From: Xanthostigma xanthostigma
Taxonomy: Eukaryota; Arthropoda; Insecta; Raphidioptera; Raphidiidae
NCBI GenBank assembly: GCA_963575645.1
Contig: OY754468.1
Location: 49,053,665 to 49,117,664 of the forward strand
Length of the DNA stretch: 64,000 bases
Direction of reading: 5' to 3'
Below are positions 32,590 to 42,146 of the stretch, piece by piece (position 1 is the first letter of the stretch; the number at the start of each line of letters is the position of its first letter). The notes beneath the pieces are model-generated. The model searched no databases, was not told the origin of the DNA, and worked only from the letters and a program-made list of their open reading frames with translations. Both the position numbers and the translations under genes were made by a program.

Positions 32590-32880
32590 CCTACGCTTTT
32601 TTGACAATAATACTAGTATTTTTTATTCATTATTGTTTTAAGCTTATATTTAAAAAAAAAAAATTTTACTTTTTAGTTCGATTTAAAGCGTGTTTTCTGG
32701 TTTTTTTAAACTATATTTATTTTCCACTTTTTAGTTCGATTTATTGTCAAAAATTTGCCGAAAAAAAAAACAATTTTTTCTTCGGCGTGGACGGGATTAG
32801 AACCCACGACCTGTGATTTCGAGAGTTGACGTCAGCGAAGACCCCGTGCTATAGACCGCACGGCTAAACACTGTAGTTAC
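32590..32880 (-). mobile_element. tRNA-headed SINE-like element
   Basis: Read on the minus strand: a tRNA-like head (32872-32785), then T/A-rich sequence with ATCGAACTAAAAAGT twice, AAGCTTAAAACAATAATG and ATACTAGTATTATTGTC, ending near GCGTAGGGCGG. Tail sequence is shared with the inverted partial copy at 32440. The length and head fit a Pol III-transcribed SINE. Confidence 0.68.
32785..32872 (-). pseudogene. Class II tRNA-like SINE head
   Basis: A box TAGCCGTGCGGT (32855-32866) and B box GGTTCTAATCCC (32793-32804) are about 50 bp apart, the spacing of tRNAs with a long variable arm (Leu/Ser type). The acceptor stem and anticodon arm are not convincing. Pseudo-tRNA acting as a SINE promoter is the likeliest reading. 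Confidence 0.65.
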
Positions 32881-32936
32881 AGTGCTGGCATATTATACTA
32901 CTGTAATAAACCACTTGCTGTAGTCCAAAGGAAGAT

Positions 32937-32961
32937 TACATACATACATACATACATACAA
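32937..32961. repeat. (ACAT)n microsatellite
   Basis: About five to six perfect TACA units. Confidence 0.9.
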
Positions 32962-33792
32962 ACTTACAAGTGAAGTTAATATAAAGCGTGTAAAAATTTA
33001 CAGCCCCACTACCGTTCAGTCAAGTCCTCGATTTTGTGTTCAGAGATTACAAATATCTTCCCAAAAATGTTTCGTAGCTCTTCTCCTACTGTTGGGATAC
33101 GATTCTCAAATTGAAAGTTCATAGCGTAGATCTACTTCGAACTAGTAGAGCGAATACTATTAATTATAATAGAGAGCAAGTTTAAATTTATCCGTTATTA
33201 CATCTTAGCTATCTTATTAAAGCAGTTTATCGTTTTTTTTTTCTATTCTCTATAAAAAGGAAAAAAATAAGACTATTCCACCTCGTTCTAGTAAAATAGA
33301 GTGACCTTCAATATTAGCACGCAAAGGAATGCATTACGTACGTTTAATCAGAGTATATTAATTAAAATAACCTTGTTTTTAAAAACAATCAACTTATTTT
33401 CATGCGTATTAGAAACAGATGTCAAAGTTTGTAAAATATTTTATTAACTGAATCCACAAAATGAGTGTTTCATAACATTATATTATGCTATAAGATTCAA
33501 CAGTATGTACATACACTTCCGCTTTTAATGTATGACATTTACAGCAAATAACTAATAATATTTTTACAAGGGATGTGTTTTAAATCGATAATGAACAGCT
33601 TGTATAGTATAACGTGTCAACAAACATTAATAAAGAAAGCAAGATCATTACGTAATTCATCAGTACAAAACACCGCAGTTACATTAATTATACAGGCTGT
33701 TCAAAACAATAATATAAATTGAATAGATTTTAGTTCCGGGTAATGTATCGTTAATTAAAAATGTTCAACACGTTGGGAATTTGGGATTAAGC
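32962..33792. other. No recognisable feature
   Basis: AT-rich unique-looking sequence. No gene or element end. Confidence 0.5.
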
Positions 33793-33805
33793 TTCATTCA
33801 GAAAT

Positions 33806-34205
33806 CTTCAATAAATAAAATTATCGACCAATTTTTCAGACAATATATTAACAAACAATATAAAATTAATATTAATTTTTTTAAAAGAAATATTTCGGAA
33901 ATGTTACATATAAAATCAAATAAAAATTCTCTCAGTGCTCAATTAGATACAGAAAATTTAAGTAATGTATATAATATTATATTGAAATAATTTTTGTTTT
34001 ATTAATTTTTCTTTCTTTTTTAGGTACTCACAAATTATTATTTACATGACTACTTAATAAAAAATTATCAATTCTGAAGAAGATCCAAATCCGGATTGAA
34101 ACGTTATTGTATTAATTTTATATTGTTTGTTAATATATTGTCTGAAAAATTGGTCGATAATTTTATTTATTGAAGAGTTCTATTCAGACGTTAATCAAAG
34201 ATTTG
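33806..34205 (+). mobile_element. Penelope-like element retaining coding tail, 13-bp duplication
   Basis: Flanked by TTCATTCAGAAAT (33793-33805, 34206-34218). Order: left inverted pseudo-LTR (ATTATCGACCAATTTTTC), coding tail, spacer, hammerhead-like motif (34074-34103), right pseudo-LTR (GTCTGAAAAATTGGTCG) and tail GAAGAGTTCTATTCAGACG. This copy links the non-coding palindromic relatives in the window to a Penelope-type parent. Confidence 0.87.
33868..33990 (+). pseudogene. C-terminal tail of a Penelope-like protein
   Basis: The frame reads INFFKRNISEMLHIKSNKN, then SLSAQLDTENLSNVYNIILK and a stop. The pattern R-x-x-SEMLxIxxxKNSLxxxxDTENLxxxYxxIL is what follows the GIY-YIG endonuclease domain at the end of Penelope-like polyproteins. 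Only about 40 residues survive; reverse transcriptase and endonuclease domains are absent. The upstream part of the open frame is inverted pseudo-LTR, not protein. Assignment is from pattern memory and would need a profile search. Confidence 0.6.
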
Positions 34206-34399
34206 TTCATTCAGAAATTCTAAAGGCACACATTTTTTTAATACTCGCGCCATCACACACGAGGGCTTCCAGACCCAGAGGTATTGTAATATTTTAGTTG
34301 TCTTTGGTTGGTCATTTTTAATTAACTGCGAAAATATCAGCACCATATATGCGCTCTGGTCCTTTACTTGTCTAGCTATGATCTGACCACAAATACCTA

Positions 34400-34850
34400 A
34401 CGTGAGACTCGTTTTTCACTTTGACTGCCCATCCGAAGCTTGTTATAAGATTGATCTCGGATGCTGGGTTTAGACAGGAATGCAAGCCATTATTTAAGCG
34501 ATTAAATATTTTGTCATTGCCATGTCAATATATATATAGCTGTTTAATTATTGTTAAAAATAATATGAACAATTTCAATAATCATACTGTGTTGCATAAT
34601 CATGATACTAGGAAAAAGTTAAATCTTTGCCTACCATTACACAAATATGCTAAGACTACATACGGACCCAATGTCTATGTAAAATTTTTTAATAAATTGC
34701 CATTGGAAATAAGAATTTTAGAAACAAAATATTTTAAAAGAAATCTGAAAAAATTGTTATTAGAAAATTGTTTCTATAGCATAAAGGAATTCCTTGACTG
34801 TCAGCATGTACACTAATTATGTAGGAATGATAATAAATTATTATTATTAT
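34400..34850 (+). pseudogene. Jockey/CR1-type LINE, 3' coding end
   Basis: Frame 34421-34816: VIRLISDAGFRQECKPLF, KRLNILSLPCQYIYSCLI, HNHDTRKKLNLCLP, FFNKLPLEIRI, FKRNLKKLLLENCFYSIKEFL, stop. A continuous frame over the connection and C-terminal segment, 5'-truncated. The tail is AATAAATTATTATTATT at about 34830-34850. Confidence 0.83.
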
Positions 34851-35524
34851 TATCGGCCACCTGCGTCCGCTGCCTACGTTAGGAAGTTTAGCTTAATTCA
34901 GAACATAGCGAAACAAGGGTGTAGATCCAAATAACGGTAATCTAGATCGGGATGAAACTTTGTTGATATGTGGGAAAATGAAAACCCCCATAAAAATGAG
35001 CATTTGCGCCAAAAATCCCTTGGGGGTTTTCAATGTCCCGCCAAGGTCAACACATTCCAGAAGTTTCATCCCGATCGAAAATGACCGGAACTCGGAACTG
35101 GATCCTGAAACAAATATGGACATCGCGTACACCATTTCATAAATACAACGTGGCGATTATTAAAAGAAAATCATCACTAGAAAGTTAAATAAATTACGTA
35201 ATTTGTATGCATAGAGTAGAAAAATCAATAAAAATGCACTTAATTTTAATGGCAATCGTGGTTTATGGTTACGACGGCCACAACAGTTATGTTGTTAAAG
35301 TTGTTGCAATGTTAATTCAACGAAAGTCAATTGTCGTGAGCATAAACAGACATCATTAAACATTTAAATATCAACTTTATAGTTCGAATGCACTGAAATC
35401 AGGCACTTAATAGCTATAGTTAAATTTGCGACAGATCCTTTGAGATATATACTGGCCGACGCATATGGGATCAAAAAAGCATGTCCAAATATTTGACGAT
35501 TTTTTAAAAACACTCACACAATGG
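34851..35524. other. Featureless; outer short inverted pair
   Basis: ATCGGGATGAAACTT (34947) and AGTTTCATCCCGATC (35072) face each other across about 110 bp. This could be a small element but has no visible duplication. The opposed 60- and 80-residue frames are shadows. Confidence 0.45.
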
Positions 35525-35645
35525 AAGAGGTAAACTATCTTCTTGGTTTCCGGGCTTGTATGCCGTGGTCCATCTACCTGATGTTTCGTCTACAACTGCG
35601 GTAGACATTATCAAAGGCGACAAATGTGGTACTTCCGTCTGTTAT

Positions 35646-36263
35646 AGAGATGTCGATAAAGTAACGATACGATACGAAACTACTCGTTACTCTAGAATAC
35701 CCGAAATAACGATTACCGATTTGAAAAGTAAATCGTTACTTTTACTTGAATGATTACTATTGATTATTGATTACTATTGATTATTTTATTATGCGAGTAT
35801 AAGGATATTCATTGAGTTCCTGCGAACCTTAAGATTTCGGAGCACTACAAAGGAGCCGCTGATAGCTGATACGTATAATATAAATATGCCGCCGATATCA
35901 ATAGCCCTTAGCAAAATTAATTGTGTATTATTGTATTGTTGATATGTTGATTTTCGCGGTCAGTAATCGTCTTGTGTCGATATTTATTTTATTCAGTACG
36001 TTTTTATACGCAATAATTAATTATTTGTTGGTTCAGACACTACGTACTACATTTTATGTATGTAACTTAAGTAATCAAAGTAACCAGTAGTTGAAATGAT
36101 TACTTAATACCTAAGTAGTAACGAACACATAAAAGTAACGATAATCGACATCACTAGTATGTAACCTAAGTAATCAAAGTAACGAGTAGTTGAAATGATT
36201 ACTTAATACCAAAGTACCGAGTAATAACGAATACTTAAAAGTAACGATAATCGACATCACTAC
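35646..36263. mobile_element. Non-autonomous hAT, GATGTCGAT family, 8-bp duplication
   Basis: TCTGTTAT precedes and follows the element exactly. Ends AGAGATGTCGATAAAG and CGATAATCGACATCACTAC. AGTAACGA/TCGTTACT words recur inside. The right terminal segment is tandemly duplicated (36058-36156 and 36157-36263). Confidence 0.86.
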
Positions 36264-36282
36264 TCTGTTATGGTCAGCGTGC

Positions 36283-36363
36283 GCGTGTTCTCTACTCGGT
36301 CGTAGAATGGAACGACCAATCACAGAAGAGCATACTACGATCGAGTAGAGAACACGCGCACGC
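36283..36363. repeat. Hairpin with 29-bp arms
   Basis: GCGTGCGCGTGTTCTCTACT and CGGTCGTAG pair with TACGATCGAGTAGAGAACAC and GCGCACGC, with about 22 nt between. Central palindrome of the surrounding Penelope-like insertion. Confidence 0.85.
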
Positions 36364-36558
36364 AGCCCATGAAAGACGGAAGTACCACACTTGTCGACAC
36401 ACTTACCTGTGAGCAGCCTTTGATAACGTCTACCGCAATTGTAGACGAAACGTCAGGTAGAAATACCAATGAACCACGGCATACAAGTCCGGAAAGAAGA
36501 AGATTTGGATCAACACCGGCCGTGAAAGACTACACACTTGGATGAAGACGTAAACTAT

Positions 36559-37167
36559 TTTTACATTTTTCCAAGGTACTGAGACAGAGATTGTCAGTTA
36601 TAGACGCTCGAAAATTTCAAGGTATAGACAAGCTATACATTACAGAAAAAAATGCATTCTTTATTTACTTGACTTTTTGGCATTCGAGGTATTCTGAATG
36701 TAGAAAATAGCAGCAGCAGATACAGAAATTGTTTGTTTTTTTCAAATAAAATTGATAGTGTGCCAATATTGATTTACAGTTTTCAAAATGAACAGCAGGC
36801 GGTGGCTATAACAAAGGCTTTCTTAATCGGTGCTAATAAACAGTGAGATTTATTATTATCTAAGCTCCTTGTCAAGAAGAGTCGGCTACTTGCAGACAAA
36901 TTAATTGTATGTCTACGTAGGTCAACCTTGGAATTCGGTAAACGAATTAACTGTGCTGACTGCTTAACAGGAATAATTGCCAACATCGCATGTTCAGGTA
37001 GACCACCATCACAAAAAAATTGGATACAAATATTATAAAATTAATTTAATTTTTTTATGACGAAAAACATCTTTTTTTTATATGTAATACCCCAGTCAAA
37101 TTTTTAGTCGTGGTTTTTAATAAGTAAAAAGTCGGTCAACAATGTGGTTAAATTTTAGTTGGGGATT
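36559..37167. other. No recognisable feature
   Basis: No supported gene, element end or RNA. Confidence 0.5.
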
Positions 37168-37169
37168 TA

Positions 37170-37746
37170 CAGTATGTAAACACGTAAGGTGCACATAGGG
37201 AAATTAACATTGGGAAAAAATGACTAGATCAGAGTGAGCCTTGAAATCTTGTTTTTCAATTTGACACATAATATTCTTTTGCAAAATGAATGTGTATACT
37301 ACCGAAGAAAATATTCAAATGATTACAACATAATCGGATTTTTTTTATTACTTAATGGGACATTAAATTCCCAAAAATACTTAAATATGGTGCGAGATCA
37401 AATATCTCCGCCTATTTGTGTTGAACCTAAAGACATTGGGTCACTGATTTACAAACGCGCATACGTCATACCAGTCAGACAATTTTTGAATGAAATGTTT
37501 CCAAACAGATGGAGTTGTTTTTTTGTCTTATTTTTGTACAAAAAAATTAAAATAATGATTTATAAGAGCTTTTTATTATTAAAAAAGCCGAGTAAAATAA
37601 AAATAAATCAAAATAAAATAGAAATCCTCAAGATTACCACGATAATTCAATAGAAATAACAATTAATGCAGTCATGGCTAACTCTGATCTAAGTATTTTT
37701 TCCCAATGCTAATTTCCCTATGTGCACCTTACGTGTTTACATATTG
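37170..37746 (+). mobile_element. Deleted mariner-type transposon with TA duplication, copy 2
   Basis: TIRs CAGTATGTAAACACGTAAGG and CCTTACGTGTTTACATATTG, flanked by TA. The plus-strand frame 37234-37653 contains LLNGTLNSQKYLNMVRDQIS and, 14 residues later, AYVIPVRQFLNEMFPNRW. These are conserved blocks on either side of the second catalytic aspartate of mariner-type transposases. The catalytic block itself is deleted and the C-terminal third is replaced by low-complexity lysine-rich translation. An internally deleted, non-autonomous copy very similar to 23852-24407. Confidence 0.88.
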
Positions 37747-37748
37747 TA

Positions 37749-38088
37749 TATATAAAACAAAGTCCATCCGTCGCATCTGTCTGTCTGTCTGAACGCGATA
37801 AACGCAAAAACTACCGAACGGATTTTCATTCGGGTTTCACTAATAGAAAGAGCGATAAACAAGGAAGGTTTCTGTATATAATTTGTAAATATTTTGTACA
37901 AAATGGCTGAACTATGACGGTGTTTTGTCAAAAAAAAAACTGTTTTCGAACGCTTGCATGGCTAACTCTGGCCAAATCTAGAGATACATTAAAATAATGT
38001 ACTTTGATAGTTCTGCTGTGTAGATAAAAAGGTCTATACAATATTTCCAGAACAGTTTTGCACCCGGGTAAAACCGGGATATCGCTAA
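37749..38088 (+). mobile_element. Helitron, family 4, 3' end intact
   Basis: 3' terminus CACCCGGGTAAAACCGGGAT-ATCGCTAA followed by T. Hairpin CCCGG/CCGGG with loop GTAAAA (CTAA is an allowed CTRR). The interior has CTGTCTGTCTGTCTGAACGC and CCGAACGGATTTTCATTCGG. The 5' TC end is not clear because it abuts the preceding transposon. The same 3' family gives rise to the minisatellite at 40841. Confidence 0.75.
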
Positions 38089-38467
38089 TAGTATTAATTA
38101 CCTTTCTAAATACATTATATATGAATTATTAATAATAAAATTATTCTTATTCTTATTTATCAACAAATAACGTCTCTGCTGTTACACTAGTACTGCTATT
38201 TTTTTAATAAATAAATTATTCAAATATTTGGGCCTTTCTGGGGCGCCCCTTCCGTCTCGGCCTTGGGCACGTACCCCTGACTAGTCGCGGCCTTGGCTAT
38301 ATTAATCCAGTACAGTAACTGTACTGCTTTAAAAAAGTTATCTTTATAAGTTTAAAAAAATAAAACTAAAAACTTACGTAATATTAGCAATATCAATTGA
38401 GTGTCCAAAGCTTACCTGAAATAAATAAAAAAAAATGTAAATAAAAAAATTGCATAAAACTGATAAA
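38089..38467. other. Mostly featureless; GC-rich remnant
   Basis: 38231-38300 holds GGGGCGCCCC and CCTTGGGCACGTACCCC, like degraded hAT ends. Nothing definable. Confidence 0.4.
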
Positions 38468-38480
38468 CATTATTAACATA

Positions 38481-38758
38481 AAGATTGACTGTATTCAATA
38501 AATAGAGTAACGGTGATCCATTGAAGTTAATGATGAGTATTTGGAAGAATTCCGTGGCATAAGGATCGAAAATGAAGCAATGCTGAGACTTTTTTAAACT
38601 TGCATTTAATACTAACGTTTCGATACGTGACGGCATTTGAACACTCTGAAGATGATACAAAACGTATCGGAACGTTAGTATTAAATGCAAGTTTAAAAAA
38701 GTCTCAGTATTGCTTCATTTTCGATCCTTATGCCACGGAATTCTTTCCAAATACTCAT
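38481..38758 (-). mobile_element. Palindromic Penelope-like element with 13-bp duplication
   Basis: Flanked by CATTATTAACATA (38468-38480, 38759-38771). Tail at left (GATTGACTGTATTCAATAAA), then inverted arms: GATGAGTATTTGGAAGAATT, GTGGCATAAGGATCG and TGCATTTAATACTAACG mirrored on the right. A hammerhead-like motif sits at the centre. Shares GTGGCATA-GGATCGA with the element at 31409. The 92-residue minus-strand frame is a shadow. Confidence 0.8.
38646..38674 (+). ncRNA. Hammerhead-like core
   Basis: CTGAAGA-TGATAC-AAAAC-GTATC-GGAACG: a perfect 5-bp stem GATAC/GTATC differs from GATCC/GGATC in the main family by paired changes. GAAACG is changed to GGAACG, so this copy may be inactive. Confidence 0.45.
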
Positions 38759-38875
38759 CATTATTAACATACTGATATAATAAAAAAAAGTTTGTTTTCG
38801 GAGAGTCATCTCAGCAGCTACTAAACCAATTTGAAATATAATTTATTTTTTTGTGACATAGAATATACAGATATA

Positions 38876-39301
38876 CAAAATGATTTTCAAGTTGATACAC
38901 AGCGCGTAGCAATCAAATAGACGAACAAATATTTCAAGTAAGTTTTTTTATCAAAACTCAAAAATGAATGAGAAACGAGCTTTCAAGGTTTTATTAAATT
39001 TTATCAAATTTTGAGGTTGGGCCTGGCGTTATGTTGTGTCAGTATGGAAATAGGTATGTTATGTCATTATCAATTATTCACAGAAATTGTTTGGCACGCA
39101 TTTTCGATTCGTGCTATCATTTCTTCGACTGTGTTCACCGGGCTTTTGAATTAATTAAATATTTAAAATATTAATTTAACGTTGATAGGCCGTTTCTCTC
39201 TTATTTTTGAGTTTTGAAAAAAAGTTACTTAAAATATTTGTTCGTCTGTTTGATTCCTACACGCTGTTAAAAAAGAAGAATCAATTTATAAAATCTTCCT
39301 G
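38876..39301 (-). mobile_element. TA-flanked relative of the nested foldback, with transposase remnant
   Basis: Ends CAAAATGATTTTCAAGTTGA and ATCTTCCTG, with TA on each side. Interior sequence (AATCAAATAGACGAACAAAT, ATCAAAACTCAAAAATGA) aligns with the element at 4678-5143 but is more diverged. The centre is replaced by a short transposase fragment. Probably closer to the autonomous ancestor. Confidence 0.75.
39077..39150 (-). pseudogene. Mariner-type transposase C-terminal scrap
   Basis: Frame reads FKSPVNTVEEMIARIENACQ then TISVN. It matches the region just after the catalytic domain of insect mariner-type transposases (PVNTxEEMxxRIxxACxxI). About 25 residues only, with no start or stop of its own. 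Confidence 0.65.
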
Positions 39302-39303
39302 TA

Positions 39304-39520
39304 TTATTACGCTACGACAAAAAAAAGACGTGCAGTGAGCGAAAATACAAAGCAGGTCGGGGATCCCGCACTCGATCACTGATCTAAATCGGTACACTAT
39401 TATAGAGATTCAGTAAAGTTCCTTAACGAGGAGTAAAAATAAAAGAGTATGTTGATAAAAATAATTGTGAAAAATAACTCTAATAATTTAGAGTGATGAT
39501 GGATCCTGTTTAAATGTTGG
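39304..39520. other. No recognisable feature
   Basis: Short unique-looking stretch. Confidence 0.45.
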
Positions 39521-39669
39521 AAGATTAAACAGGAAGAATCCTGGTGGCATAGGATCGATGAACAAAGCAAATACTGAAGGTTTTTATTGCATTTTATTGT
39601 CTGACGATTCGGCAATCTTTATGCCATCTTCGGAGAAACAATGCTGTCTGTTTTCTCAGTATTGTTGTT
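39521..39669 (-). mobile_element. Penelope-like fragment, 31409 subfamily
   Basis: GAATCCTGGTGGCATAGGAT, then CTGACGATTCGGCAATC and ATGCCATCTTCGGAG, matching 31409-31565. The GAAAC of the motif is mutated to GAATC. The right flank meets the next element and no duplication could be found. Confidence 0.7.
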
Positions 39670-39692
39670 AAATTAAATTAAAATAAAAAAAA

Positions 39693-40270
39693 TTGGTTGT
39701 CTGTAAAGTCGGTTTACGGACGATAGTTTTACGTGATAACGTATTCCGTAATACATAACCTAAATTCTACATATAATAATTATAATAATTCGAATCTATG
39801 ATATTGCATCATCTTTCGCTTCAAATTTAGGTTAATTTTATGTATTAAAATACTCACCACCTATAATAATAATTGTTTTTTTAACTTTCTTTCTTTCGTA
39901 TTTATTTTAAGTCTCAAAGATTAATTGTCATAATATTTTGAAAACAATTGTTTCATTGTTTATATAAAATTCCAAAACCTACTTACAATATTTAAGTATT
40001 TTCATACGTCAAAAAATTGATTTTTATAATGATAAAATTTGTATGAAAACGATTTTTTCGAGAGATGAGACCTAGCTAAAACGATTTTTTGCCCCCCAAA
40101 ATCCCTTTTCAGTAAATTTCATCCAAATCGTTAGGGCCGTTTTCGAGAAAAGCACGCACAGGGTCAGGCGGAACGTTAGGAACGTTACACTTTTTCGTGC
40201 ATGCAGCCTGTGTTTCATCAATTTATAAGATTGGTGATTCATCAATTTATAAGACGTTATCACGTCAAAA
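39693..40270 (+). mobile_element. ACGTGATAACGT family element, copy C
   Basis: Starts TTGGTTGTCTGTAAAGTCGG and ends TTATAAGACGTTATCACGTC. The right part keeps CAGGGTCAGGCGGAACG, TTTTTCGTGCATGCAGC and a duplicated TCATCAATTTATAAGA. The interior differs from copies A and B, so this family tolerates replaced interiors. Confidence 0.7.
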
Positions 40271-40840
40271 ATGTCATCAAAAGGTATTAAAATTACTATT
40301 TTTCTTGAAAAAAAAAACGATTTGATTTTTCACTGAAAACTGTATAAAAAACTGTATAAGTGCAGTCTATGTGAAGATAAAAATAATGAAGTGAAAATAT
40401 GAATTGAAACAACGTTGGCATTTCGCTCTCAAAAAACTACGGATTCTTTTCTCAAGAAAATTGAAAATCAAGAAAGCCGACGATAATTTTATCGACAGGC
40501 ACTTGTTAATTTATAATTTTCTGCAAATTTCGAACCGCTGAACTGTAACCGCTGATAAGAGGATACAGTAGGACACAAGAGGTCGGAGAGAACAAACTCG
40601 GGTGACAGTTAAGAGAATGCGTAGGGTAAAATGGAAGAGCTGGGACAGATCATGTAGAGAGCCTATAAATTTGCATAATCTATAATTCATATAAGTAATC
40701 GTTATATATTGTTATGACACAAAGGTTCTTCCCTGTCCTTGTGGAGATAACTACTTCATATTAAGCTCTAATGCTTGTTCGAACACCGCAATCTTCCCGA
40801 ACGACGCTGCGGAACACTGAAGAAATCAATACGCCGTCAA
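40271..40840. other. No recognisable feature
   Basis: Unique-looking sequence up to the minisatellite. Confidence 0.5.
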
Positions 40841-41830
40841 ATCAGCGTCGGAAAATTTTATTCACAACTAACGGCCCGTCCCGGTTTCACCCGAAATCAG
40901 CGTCGGAAAACTTTATTCACAACTAACGGCCCGTCCCTGTTTCACCCGAAATCAGCGTCGGAAAATTTTATTCACAACTAACGGCCCGTCCCGGTTTCAC
41001 CCGAAATCAGCGTCGGAAAATTTTATTCACTTCTAACGGCCCGTCCCTGTTTCACCCGAAATCAGCGTCGGAAAATTTTATTCACAACTAACGGCCCGTC
41101 CCGGTTTCACCCGAAATCAGCGTCGGAAAATTTTATTCACTTCTAACGGCCCGTCCCGGTTTCACCCGAAATCAGTGTCGGAAAATTTTATTCACAACTA
41201 ACGGCCCGTCCCGGTTTCACCCGAAATCAGCGTCTGAAAATTTTATTCACAACTAGCGGCCCGTCCCGGTTTCACTCGAAATCAGCGTCGGAAAATTTTA
41301 TTCACAACTAACGGCCCGTCCCGGTTTCACCCGAAATCAGCGTCGGAAAATTTTATTCACAACTAACGGCTCGTCCCGGTTTCACCCGAAATCAGCGTCG
41401 GAAAATTTTATTCACTTCTAACGGCCCGTCCCGGTTTCACCCGAAATCAGTGTCGGAAAATTTTATTCACAACTAACGACCCGTCCCGGTTTCACCCGAA
41501 ATCAGCGTCGGAAAATTTTATTCACTTCTAACGGCCCGTCCCGGTTTCACCCGAAATCAGTGTCGGAAAATTTTATTCACAACTAACGGCCCGTCCCGGT
41601 TTCACCCGAAATCAGCGTCTGAAAATTTTATTCACAACTAGCGGCCCGTCCCGGTTTCACTCGAAATCAGCGTCGGAAAATTTTATTCACAACTAACGGC
41701 CCGTCCCGGTTTCACCCGAAATCAGCGTCGGAAAATTTTATTCACAACTAACGGCTCGTCCCGGTTTCACCCGAAATCAACGTCGGAAAATTTTATTCAC
41801 AACTAGCGGCCCGTCTCGGTTTCACCCGGG
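40841..41830 (-). repeat. 55-bp minisatellite made of a Helitron 3' terminus, 18 units
   Basis: Unit starts (ATCAGCGTCGG) fall at 40841, 40896, 40951 and so on every 55 bp to 41776. Each unit contains, on the minus strand, GGGTGAAACCGGGACGGGCC-GTTAG, a Helitron 3' end with CTAG changed to TTAG and the hairpin weakened from CCCGG to TTCGG. Units 8, 15 and 18 keep CTAG. The last unit runs into genuine Helitron sequence at 41803. Units 6-10 and 13-17 share the same variants. The 68-residue frame over the start is an artefact of the repeat. Confidence 0.95.
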
Positions 41831-41885
41831 TGCAAAACTGTTCTGGAAATAATCCCATCTGCACTATTAAAGTACATTGTTTTGA
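41803..41885 (-). mobile_element. Helitron 3' fragment, family 4, at the array edge
   Basis: CTAG at 41803 (minus strand), hairpin CCCGGGTGAAACCGAG and interior GCAAAACTGTTCTGG as in the Helitron at 37749. The match fades near 41885, so the 5' part is lost. It is the likely seed of the minisatellite. Confidence 0.72.
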
Positions 41886-42146
41886 TGTTGAAACAGTGTC
41901 TTGTCACGTGGGCCACGTCGACAAACGCCCGCAAACAAATACGGCGTCATATAGTGTGTGTTCTGTTCAGAGGCAATAAACGCTCACTTTTGTTAACATT
42001 CGAACTGTCACTGCGTGCACACCAAACCCAACTACAAAGCTAGCTTCAATGCAAGCATCGTGTGAATAGAAAACATAAAAGCCATCACGAAAGCACGGCT
42101 AACCTAGCCTCGTGTGCAGCGGCCTTCAATTAAAACGAATAAATAT
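41886..42146. repeat. Diverged copy of sequence at 19823-19950
   Basis: GTGTCTTGTCACGTGGGCC, CGAACTGTCACTGCGTGCAC and CAAAGCTAGCTTCAATGC parallel the earlier region. Family unknown. The element lies immediately before the solo LTR. Confidence 0.45.

Larger units (their letters stand above)
35539..36544. mobile_element. Inverted Penelope-like pair with nested hAT, 14-bp duplication
   Basis: Flanked by AAGAGGTAAACTAT (35525-35538) and AAGACGTAAACTAT (36545-36558), one mismatch. Outer arms 35542-35637 and about 36385-36503 are reverse complements containing GTCTAC-loop-GTAGACGAAAC hammerhead-like motifs. The centre is an inverted GTTCTCTACTCGxTCGTA pair (36283-36363). A hAT is inserted at 35646-36263. 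No coding sequence. Confidence 0.75.

Noticed and set aside
33781-33867. N-terminal part of the 69-residue frame
   Set aside because: This portion is flanking DNA plus inverted pseudo-LTR; only residues from about 30 on resemble Penelope-like protein.
35660-35760. Host coding exon suggested by the 65-residue frame at 35556
   Set aside because: It spans the junction of a Penelope-like arm and a hAT end.
40775-40981. 68-residue open frame with repeated KTLFTTNGP-type peptide
   Set aside because: It is a translation of the 55-bp minisatellite; 55 is not a multiple of 3, so no repeated protein would be maintained.
40841-41830. CRISPR-like regular array
   Set aside because: The whole 55-bp unit is repeated with no variable spacers, the context is eukaryotic, and the unit is a Helitron terminus.
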